A program made the position numbers and the translations under genes. This document shows positions 7,532 to 13,506 of a stretch of 15,173 nt of DNA, piece after piece. This DNA comes from Polaromonas sp. GTDB lineage: Bacteria; Pseudomonadota; Gammaproteobacteria; Burkholderiales; Burkholderiaceae_C. The DNA is taken from the NCBI GenBank assembly GCA_023259235.1, contig JAHFQQ010000049.1, forward strand, positions 1-15,173, in the 5' to 3' direction. Below the pieces are notes generated by a model, which saw nothing but the letters and a program-made list of their open reading frames with translations, was not told the DNA's origin and searched no databases. The stretch's first letter is position 1. Each line of letters begins with the position of its first letter.

Positions 7532-7888
7532 CTACTGCGCCAAGACCCATTGAACGAGGTTTTTGATCTGTGCCATGTCTTTTGGCGGGGATGTCTTCAC
7601 GATCTTGTGTTCTTCCTCGTGGCCATCAGGGAACTTGGCCTTTTCGCCTGAGGTAATGTGTTCAATGAGCCGCGCCTCGGCGTTGGGCTTGCCCTTGTAC
7701 TTCTCGGCAACCTTGTGGTAGGCAGGACCATCTTTGTCCTTGGTAACGGAGTGGCACTTCAGGCAGTTGTTGGCCCTGGCCAGCTGCAGGGCAGCCTCCG
7801 CATCAACCGCTTGCGCGTTTGTGGTGGCCAGCATCAGGCTGGCACCCGTTGCAGCGATAGCCAAAATGGTACGAATTGAGTAAGTCAT
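7532..7888 (-). CDS. mtoD: Periplasmic monoheme class I cytochrome c (MtoD-like)
   Basis: A 118-residue secreted cytochrome with a signal peptide (cleavage near AQA, residue 27) and one CLKCH haem site (C42, C45, H46), followed by DGPAYHKVAEKYKG, typical of the c551/c552 class. Its C-terminal helix (LVQWVLAQ) fits the fold. The usual MPP segment carrying the sixth haem ligand reads TSPPK here; the only methionine of the mature chain is M105, three residues after that PP, and H89 and H94 in GHEEEH are other candidates. I chose the ATG at 7888 over an in-frame GTG at 7897 because AAGGTG lies 6 bases before that ATG. As first gene of the operon it probably shuttles electrons between the decaheme cytochrome and inner-membrane partners. 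Confidence 0.85.
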   Translation of the reverse strand: MTYSIRTILAIAATGASLMLATTNAQAVDAEAALQLARANNCLKCHSVTKDKDGPAYHKVAEKYKGKPNAEARLIEHITSGEKAKFPDGHEEEHKIVKTSPPKDMAQIKNLVQWVLAQ

Positions 7889-7894
7889 GTTGTT

Positions 7895-7900
7895 CACCTT
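7895..7900 (-). promoter_or_regulatory. Ribosome binding site deciding the start of the monoheme cytochrome
   Basis: AAGGTG on the minus strand lies 6 bases before the ATG at 7888. It overlaps the alternative GTG start at 7897, so the GTG would have no ribosome binding site of its own. Confidence 0.65.
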
Positions 7901-7921
7901 GTCGTCGTTTCCAGAAAACCT

Positions 7922-7945
7922 CTCGGCAGGTGAAAGCCTGCCAAG
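7922..7945 (-). other. Hairpin in the untranslated leader of the cytochrome operon
   Basis: On the minus strand CTTGGCAGG and CCTGCCGAG pair over 9 positions (one T-G wobble in RNA) around the 6-base loop CTTTCA. It ends 33 bases before the first ATG. Three bases later there is a short TTTT, too weak for a clear terminator. It could stabilise the leader, cause partial attenuation, or be a protein binding site as DNA. Confidence 0.5.
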
Positions 7946-7984
7946 AACTAGGGTGAATTTTGATCTTTGGGTCGATCAATGGAT

Positions 7985-8024
7985 ATAGGAACTTGATGAA
8001 AACCCGCATAGGAATCTTCCTATG
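7985..8024. promoter_or_regulatory. Candidate operator: three ATAGGAA heptamers upstream of the cytochrome operon
   Basis: CATAGGAATCTTCCTATG at 8007-8024 is a perfect 8-bp inverted repeat with a 2-base spacer; the heptamer ATAGGAA at 8008-8014 and its complement at 8017-8023 form a 7-2-7 arrangement. A third direct copy ATAGGAA lies at 7985-7991, 23 bases from the first. NarL/FixJ-type dimers often bind 7-2-7 inverted heptamers, and a regulator of that class is encoded next door. The site lies about 100-135 bases upstream of the first ATG, in the only gap able to hold the operon promoter. As an alternative, the inverted pair followed by CGGGTTTT on the minus strand could be a weak terminator of the regulator gene. 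Confidence 0.5.
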
Positions 8025-8040
8025 ACAGATCAGGGAACGC

Positions 8041-8691
8041 CTATTCGCCGGTGGTCAAGTCGAGCAGCTTGTGTTCGATTGCGTAGCGCACCAGATCGAC
8101 CTGTGTCGCCATGTTCATCTTGCTCAGGATGTGCGATTTGTGGGTGCTGACGGTTTTGATGCTCAGGGAGAATTCTTCGGCGATGGCGGTCAGGCTGATG
8201 CCGCGCACAATGCGGCTGAAGACTTCGAACTCACGATTCGAGAGCAGGGTATGCAGTTCGTTCTGCGTGTTCGGTGATACGTCCAGGGCAAGCAATTCTG
8301 CCAGCTTGCTACTGACAAACATGCCTCCGGCCACCAATTTGCGCATGGCTGGCAACAACAATTCGCTATCGCCATCTTTGGAGAGATAACCTGATGCGCC
8401 AGCGCGAATTGCACGCACGGCATATTGTTCTTCCTGATACATGCTGAAAATCAGGATTGGAAGTCTCGGCCGCTCATTCTTGATCAGCTTGATAAGTTCA
8501 AGGCCATTTCGCCCGGGCATGGAGAGGTCGAGCACTACAAGACCCCAGTCGCGCTCGCGCACGCGCTCCAGGGCGGCGTTGCCGTTGCCGGCCTCGCCAG
8601 CCACCACCAGATCGTCGGTGTCCGAGAGGATTTTTCTAAGCCCTTCTCTGATGATTGCGTGGTCATCGACCACCAGCACTTCGAACTTCAT
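8041..8691 (-). CDS. NarL/FixJ-family response regulator
   Basis: A 216-residue DNA-binding response regulator. The receiver domain (1-120) has the acidic pair D9-D10, phospho-acceptor D55 in VLDLSMPG, conserved S83 and K105 in GYLSKD, so it should be phosphorylatable. The C-terminal LuxR-type helix-turn-helix (about 149-210) contains LSNREFEVFSRIVRG and the recognition region SLSIKTVSTHKSHILSKM. The start overlaps the kinase stop (ATGA), which implies translational coupling and a cognate pair. It lies immediately upstream of the cytochrome operon on the same strand with only 152 bases between, suggesting that it controls that operon; no direct evidence is available. I cannot give it an established gene name. 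Confidence 0.93.
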   Translation of the reverse strand: MKFEVLVVDDHAIIREGLRKILSDTDDLVVAGEAGNGNAALERVRERDWGLVVLDLSMPGRNGLELIKLIKNERPRLPILIFSMYQEEQYAVRAIRAGASGYLSKDGDSELLLPAMRKLVAGGMFVSSKLAELLALDVSPNTQNELHTLLSNREFEVFSRIVRGISLTAIAEEFSLSIKTVSTHKSHILSKMNMATQVDLVRYAIEHKLLDLTTGE

Positions 8692-10718
8692 GCTTCGTCT
8701 CCGGCAGCCGAGGCTGCAGGACGCGGCACGGTGACCTCGATGGTAGTGCCAACGCCGGCGCCGCTGACGATGCTGAATTTTCCGCCAATTGAGTTGACCC
8801 GCTCACGCATGCTCACAAGTCCAATGCCGCCGCGTCCTGCATTGTCCGAAATGCCCTGCCCGTTGTCGCTGATTGTCAACACCAGCCGGTTGGCCGGTGC
8901 AACCAGGTCGATGCTGATCCGGGTTGCATTCGCATGGCGCGCCGTATTGGTCAGTGACTCCTGCACAATCCGAAACAGTGCCGTGGCCAAATTATCATCC
9001 TGAACTTCTCGCGCGGCCGGCAGGTTCAGGGTAACTTCCAGCGCGCTGCGCCTTGAGAACTCACGGGCATGCCATAAGACGGCCTCGTCAAAGCCGAGAT
9101 CGTCAAGAATGAGCGGACGCAGCTCAGTCGAAATGCGTCTGACCGAGCTCACCGCGGCATCCAGTTGCTCACGCATTTCATCCACGCTGCTGGCGTTGGT
9201 CGCGCGCCCCTCCCGCAGTCGGGTGGCGAGCCAGGTAAAGCTGAGCTTGAGCCCGGTGAGCTGCTGTCCCAGCTCGTCATGCAACTCACGCGAAATTCGC
9301 GTGCGCTCTTCCTCGCGCACGGTTTGCAGTGAAGCCGAGAGTTGGCGCAGTTGATCGTTTACCTCGCGCAGTTCACTTTCGACCCGCCGTTGCTCGGTCA
9401 CGTCGCGCAGAACGGCTGTCAACTGCAGCTTGCCGTCGATCAGGGACTTGGAGATCGTGGACTCGATCGGAAATTCGCTTCCATCGCCACGTCGGCCGGT
9501 GATCTTCAACTGCGGGGCCATGGCCCGCGATATCGCATCGGCGCCCGCAAACCGGCTGATGTGTCCACGGTGCTCCGAACGGAGCCGCTCGGGAATCAGG
9601 ATTTCGAATGAGCAACCGATTGCGTTGCCAGCTGGCAGCCCGAACATTTTTTCAGCAGCCGGATTGAACAAAACGATATTCATTGACCTGTCGACGGCAA
9701 CGATTGCATCCATGACCGAGTCAACCGTGTGTTGATACAGATCGTTGGCGGCGCGCAGCGCGACTCTCAGTGCCTCCTTACTCTTGAGCTTGTTGATCAG
9801 AAACACCGCTACACCAGCGATGAAAATGCTGATCAGCATGGCTCCCATACCGATGGGGGCCGCCGTTTCCCTCCAGGAGGCAAGGCTCAATATCTCATCA
9901 TCGGTGACGCTTATAAGAAACGGATATTTTTCCAGGCGGCCGAGTGCAAATACTTGTCGCTCGCCGTCTCCACCGACATGTTGAATCGCCCGAACGGCAC
10001 CGCCTTTGGCCGGAAATTTCTCATTGTTGAGCTCAGGTGCGCGCACGCCGGTCATGTTTTCGCGACTGGGCGAGCTGGCGATCAGTGTGCCATCTGCAAA
10101 ATACAAGGCTATGGGGCGCTCATAGTCGAGCTTCACCATTTTGTACATCTGTTCGAATTGGGCGATGTTTATCGCCGCGACGATAACGCCCCGGAATCTT
10201 CCATCCGAATCGACTATCGACCGGGCCATATGCATGGTCCAGCTGTTGTCAACACGGCTTCGTACCGGCTTCTCGATAAACAGCTTGTCGGTTGCGTCCC
10301 TGGCAAAATACTGGAAGTATTCGCGATCTGCCACGGACTGCGCCGTGGCGGGAAAATTGCGGGATGAGTTGAGGACGATGCCTTGCGCATTCACCAGGAA
10401 GATGGATACCATCTGGCGCATGCTTGATGCCCGTGCACTAAGCAGCAAATGCGTTTGCACGCTGTCCAGTCCAAGCCGGCGCCCGTAGACATCCGACAGG
10501 CGTTCCTGCACACCCTGGAGCACCAGGTCTGCCCCGTCGAAGTTCTGCTGTGTTTGCTCCATCAGCATTTGCGTCTGACTGACGGTCTCCAGACGCGAGT
10601 GCCCCAGCTCGCGCCCTCGCAGCCCCCAGATCAAGACACCAACAGACATCAAAATCGCGACGATGGTAAGTACCGCCAATATGCCGACCGATTGAGTTTC
10701 GCGAATTTGCAGGCGCAT
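8688..10718 (-). CDS. Membrane sensor histidine kinase with periplasmic sensor and PAS domain (HisKA_3 type)
   Basis: A 676-residue kinase of the NarX/DegS-like class that pairs with NarL-type regulators. Domains in order: membrane helix 1 (about 12-34), a periplasmic sensing domain of about 250 residues that looks like a PDC/Cache fold (VNAQGIVLNSSRNFP, DADGRFRGVIVAAINI-like segments), membrane helix 2 (about 288-308), a cytoplasmic PAS domain (about 328-440, AVDRSMNIVLFNPAAEKMFG), a short coiled coil, the dimerisation/phosphotransfer motif RELHDELGQQ with H480, and a HATPase domain with N-box ESLTNTARHANAT, DNGQGI and GIGLVSMRERV. Every catalytic motif is intact. The PAS domain shows no obvious haem CXXCH. 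The signal is unknown; a small periplasmic ligand, metal or redox cue fits the layout. Confidence 0.92.
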   Translation of the reverse strand: MRLQIRETQSVGILAVLTIVAILMSVGVLIWGLRGRELGHSRLETVSQTQMLMEQTQQNFDGADLVLQGVQERLSDVYGRRLGLDSVQTHLLLSARASSMRQMVSIFLVNAQGIVLNSSRNFPATAQSVADREYFQYFARDATDKLFIEKPVRSRVDNSWTMHMARSIVDSDGRFRGVIVAAINIAQFEQMYKMVKLDYERPIALYFADGTLIASSPSRENMTGVRAPELNNEKFPAKGGAVRAIQHVGGDGERQVFALGRLEKYPFLISVTDDEILSLASWRETAAPIGMGAMLISIFIAGVAVFLINKLKSKEALRVALRAANDLYQHTVDSVMDAIVAVDRSMNIVLFNPAAEKMFGLPAGNAIGCSFEILIPERLRSEHRGHISRFAGADAISRAMAPQLKITGRRGDGSEFPIESTISKSLIDGKLQLTAVLRDVTEQRRVESELREVNDQLRQLSASLQTVREEERTRISRELHDELGQQLTGLKLSFTWLATRLREGRATNASSVDEMREQLDAAVSSVRRISTELRPLILDDLGFDEAVLWHAREFSRRSALEVTLNLPAAREVQDDNLATALFRIVQESLTNTARHANATRISIDLVAPANRLVLTISDNGQGISDNAGRGGIGLVSMRERVNSIGGKFSIVSGAGVGTTIEVTVPRPAASAAGDEA

Positions 10719-10771
10719 GGATTTGATTCAGCTGGAATGGACTGTCGGCGTCGGCAAGCGTGTCATGGCAT

Positions 10772-10796
10772 CATCAAGTCCAACTTCATCTTGATG
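10772..10796. other. Inverted repeat upstream of the kinase gene
   Basis: CATCAAG (10772-10778) and CTTGATG (10790-10796) form a perfect 7-bp inverted repeat with 11 bases between. It lies in the 140-base gap between the kinase start and the OB-fold gene stop. There is no T-tract on either side, so it is not an intrinsic terminator; it could be an operator for the kinase-regulator pair or chance. Confidence 0.3.
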
Positions 10797-10858
10797 TGGA
10801 AGACCTTTTCGATCAACTCCATGGCTAGCCGGTTGTGATGGATCGCGCTAGAGAGCAA

Positions 10859-11557
10859 TCACGGCTGCAGCGACGCCTCTTCTATGAGTACCTTGTACGA
10901 ATAGCCTGCGCCAAAATCCTTGTCAGTACGCACCATACCCATCACCGTCACAATATCCCCGAGCTTCGCTTGGGCTGTGGTCGTCACCAGGATGTCATTG
11001 GTATTGTCGGCAGGGACACCCGAGCCATCGCGCAGATGAAGCCAGTTTTTCCCCATGATCTCGGAGTTGTACTTGACGATCTTGCCACGAACCAGAACCT
11101 GCTTGTCCTTCAGGCTGACAGCGTTCTTCACGATTTCAGCCACAGTCCGTGCATTGCTGCCGCTGGCCTTGGGAATATTGATCGGACCGGCATCTGCAAC
11201 TTTGACGACTGCCGAATGGGCGCCGGCCATGTCTTTGCCAGCCCTACCAAGGTTGCCGAAAAGAATTGTCGGGAACGTCTTGTGCAGCGACTTGCTCTCG
11301 AAATTGTTCATGACCATCGCGTTTTCAATCGTAACCTTGGCGCCCTTCTTGACCGGTGCCTTGGCGACTGCGGCCCAAGTCTCGCCGTCCCTGGTCTTAA
11401 GGCGAAGGTAGGTATAACTTTCGACATCATTGACCTCGAGGACTTCGCCGCTGACGGCCGTAGCTGAACGTGGGGCGGATACAGGGTTTTCACCCGCCCA
11501 GGTTGACGAAACGAATGGGGCAAAAACAATCAGGCAGATCGCTAACAGGACTTTCAT
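10859..11557 (-). CDS. Exported protein with two OB-fold-like halves (NrfJ-like)
   Basis: A 232-residue exported protein with a signal peptide (MKVLLAICLIVFAPFVSSTWA). The N-terminal half (about 35-110) starts SGEVLEVNDVESYTYLRLKT and ends near TFPTILFGNL; the C-terminal half (about 150-230) has VLVRGKIVKYNSEIMGKNWL then HLRDGSG and a closing beta segment. Both look like OB-fold barrels. Such proteins are often labelled NrfJ-like or nucleic-acid binding, but an exported copy beside cytochrome genes more likely acts in the periplasm, perhaps in cytochrome assembly. It has no CXXCH and no cysteine in the mature chain. I chose the ATG at 11557 because it opens a clean signal peptide; an upstream in-frame GTG at 11590 would add 11 residues before it. 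Function is not established. Confidence 0.75.
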   Translation of the reverse strand: MKVLLAICLIVFAPFVSSTWAGENPVSAPRSATAVSGEVLEVNDVESYTYLRLKTRDGETWAAVAKAPVKKGAKVTIENAMVMNNFESKSLHKTFPTILFGNLGRAGKDMAGAHSAVVKVADAGPINIPKASGSNARTVAEIVKNAVSLKDKQVLVRGKIVKYNSEIMGKNWLHLRDGSGVPADNTNDILVTTTAQAKLGDIVTVMGMVRTDKDFGAGYSYKVLIEEASLQP

Positions 11558-11971
11558 GGTCGTAATCTTTTTGGCAAAGTTTAAAAACACAGCAGCAACG
11601 CCCTCTTCAGTTGCGATGAAGACTATTTATCAAAGGGCAGTTGACGCTGACGGGGCGGCGTGTTCACTGGGCAGTACATTGTGAGATCGGCGATGATTTC
11701 AATTTTGAATATCCGCATCATTCAGTGCCCCGATTATCAGCGTATTTGAGTGTGCAGTTCAGAATTCGAGGCTTCCCTACCATCGAGTCGTCGGAAATGT
11801 CGCCGAACCAGCGACTCACCCCTGAAGGTAAAAACCTGTCTCAGCTTGTTTCGCCAATCGACCGCGGAGCCATAAAATGGCGTGCAAACTCGGGGGAGCT
11901 GCAAAAGCGAAGAGGCCGCTTTACCGCATGTTTACTTGCCTCTTTCGAGCGCGACACCTGTTTCGAGGGTT

Positions 11972-11990
11972 TTCAATGATAATTATTGTG
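11972..11990. promoter_or_regulatory. Fur-box-like sequence
   Basis: TTCAATGATAATTATTGTG matches 13 of 19 positions of the Fur consensus GATAATGATAATCATTATC by eye, with an unbroken AATGATAAT core. It lies 131 bases upstream of mdtA and about 415 bases upstream of the OB-fold gene. In a window centred on iron electron transfer a Fur site is plausible, but AT-rich matches of this quality occur by chance. Confidence 0.35.
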
Positions 11991-12109
11991 AGTGATAAGC
12001 CGCGCTAACAAACGGGCTGCACGGTAAATCCCGGCAATCTGCAAACCATGCAGATTGGCACACTCAGCCGCTACAGAAGAGCCTCGATATTCCGGTCGGG
12101 GCGCGCAAC

Positions 12110-12115
12110 AAGGAC
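12110..12115 (+). promoter_or_regulatory. Ribosome binding site deciding the mdtA start
   Basis: AAGGAC lies 5 bases before the ATG at 12121 and supports that start over the in-frame TTG at 12055. Confidence 0.6.
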
Positions 12116-12120
12116 AGGTG

Positions 12121-13506
12121 ATGGATTCCACAACCGCAGGGCCACACACTGGCTCCGATGTACTTCCCCCCAGGCATTTGAACCGTCGCACGTCAATTGT
12201 TGGTGGCGTAATCGCCATTGTTGCGCTGGCTGGCATTGGCTGGCTGGGTTGGCACCTGACCCACCCTTCAATTGAAGCGGCCAGCAGTGCCGCTGGGCCG
12301 ACTGGTCGGCGCGGCGCGCTGGCCACGACCGTCGGTGTCGCGACGGCTGAGCTCGCCAACGTTCCGATTCTTCTGGAAGCCTTGGGTACAGTCACGCCGC
12401 AGGTAACCGTCAGGGTGCATCCGCAAGTGTCGGGTGTGCTGGAAAAAGTGCTGTTCAAGGAAGGTCAGATGGTGCGCGCTGGCGAACTGCTGGCGACCAT
12501 TGACCCACACCCTTTTGAATTGGCCTTGATGCAGGCCAGCGGGCAACTGCAACGTGATGAAGCACAGTTGAGCAGCGCCCGCGTCACCCTGGAGCGCTAC
12601 CAAACCTTGCTGACGCAGGACTCCATCGCGCGCCAGGACGTTGACACCCAGGCGGCGCTGGTCAAGCAGCTCGAAGGCACGGTCGTGATTGACAAGGCCA
12701 ACGAAGGCACGGCACGGCTGAACCTGGGCTATGCCCGCGTCGTCGCGCCAGCGAGCGGTCGCGTCGGCCTGCGCACGGTAGACGCAGGCAATGTGGTGAG
12801 CCCCGGCGATGCCAGCGGCATTGCGCTCATCACGCAGATCAGCCCGGTTGATGTGGTATTTTCCGTACTGCAGGACCAGGCTGGGGAACTGCAGCAAACG
12901 GCCGCGGCAGGCAAGGTGATGAAGGCCACGGCGCTAGACCGTACCCGCACCAACGTGCTGGACACCGGCTTGTTTGCCTCGCTGGACAACCAGGTGGACA
13001 CCACCACCGGTACGGTCAAGGCCAAGGCGCGTTTTGCCAACAGCCACCTGACGCTGTTTCCCAGCCAGTTCATCAATGTGCAGTTGCAACTCAAAACGAT
13101 TGAAAACGCCGTGGTGGTTCCAGTCACGGCCCTGCGCCACGGCAACGACGGTGACTACGTCTATGTGTTGAACGCCGCCATGCGCACGGTTTCCCTGCGG
13201 CCGGTCCAACGCGGCCAGGCGACAACGGAAAAAATCGTCGTGGCCTCCGGCTTGAAGGCTGGTGAGCAAGTCATCACCGAAGGTGCCGACCAGCTCAAGG
13301 ACGGCGCCCGTGTGGTGCTGGCGGGCGACGCGCCAACAGGCCCGCGCGGCGGCGCGAGCCACGCGCGGGCGGGTGGCAAACAGCCGCGCGCCAGTAGTGC
13401 CGGCCACGCCAATGGCGCCAGCGCGGCAGCACCTGCCCTGCCGGGCTCCGCGCCCGCATCCAGCGCGCAGCGCCGCAGCCGCAACTCGCAAGCCAGCGGC
13501 TCATGA
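12121..13506 (+). CDS. mdtA: RND efflux periplasmic adaptor subunit (MdtA/MuxA-like)
   Basis: A 461-residue membrane-fusion protein that links the RND pump to an outer-membrane channel. It has an N-terminal membrane anchor (about 24-46, TSIVGGVIAIVALAGIGWLG), a barrel-sandwich (lipoyl-like) half near VRVHPQVSGVLEKVLFKEGQ and DPHPFELALMQASG, a helical hairpin (about 133-200), the returning lipoyl half APASGRVGLRTVDAGNVVSP, and beta-barrel and membrane-proximal domains. The last 60 residues are a low-complexity Ala/Ser/Gly/Arg tail longer than usual. The start at 12121 has an AAGGAC site. The stop overlaps the pump gene by ATGA. The DNA is visibly richer in GC than the cytochrome operon. Substrate specificity cannot be read from sequence. 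Confidence 0.92.
   Translation: MDSTTAGPHTGSDVLPPRHLNRRTSIVGGVIAIVALAGIGWLGWHLTHPSIEAASSAAGPTGRRGALATTVGVATAELANVPILLEALGTVTPQVTVRVHPQVSGVLEKVLFKEGQMVRAGELLATIDPHPFELALMQASGQLQRDEAQLSSARVTLERYQTLLTQDSIARQDVDTQAALVKQLEGTVVIDKANEGTARLNLGYARVVAPASGRVGLRTVDAGNVVSPGDASGIALITQISPVDVVFSVLQDQAGELQQTAAAGKVMKATALDRTRTNVLDTGLFASLDNQVDTTTGTVKAKARFANSHLTLFPSQFINVQLQLKTIENAVVVPVTALRHGNDGDYVYVLNAAMRTVSLRPVQRGQATTEKIVVASGLKAGEQVITEGADQLKDGARVVLAGDAPTGPRGGASHARAGGKQPRASSAGHANGASAAAPALPGSAPASSAQRRSRNSQASGS

Larger units (their letters stand above)
11558..12120. other. Intergenic region between divergent OB-fold and RND genes
   Basis: No gene is recognised; plus-strand frames here have no domains, and a TTG at 12055 in frame with mdtA only gives an unlikely 22-residue extension. 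It must hold promoters for two divergent transcripts. A Fur-box-like sequence lies at 11972-11990, and a small 6-bp hairpin (TCTTCA / TGAAGA, 11604-11622) lies in the presumed leader of the OB-fold gene. I see no clear sigma70 promoter with good boxes at usual spacing. Confidence 0.4.

Noticed and set aside
7925..7942. Sigma54 promoter from TTGGCAGG upstream of the cytochrome operon
   Set aside because: The required GC element at the -12 position is missing; the match comes from the hairpin stem.
7960..7979. FNR/Anr-like dyad TTGATC...GATCAA upstream of the cytochrome operon
   Set aside because: The half-sites TTGAT and ATCAA are separated by 10 bases instead of 4, so it does not fit an FNR site.
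11641..11979. 112-codon plus-strand reading frame upstream of the efflux genes
   Set aside because: It shows no recognisable domain, has no convincing ribosome binding site, and runs through the likely promoter region.
12055..12120. TTG start at 12055 for mdtA
   Set aside because: No ribosome binding site is apparent, and the ATG at 12121 has AAGGAC at good spacing.
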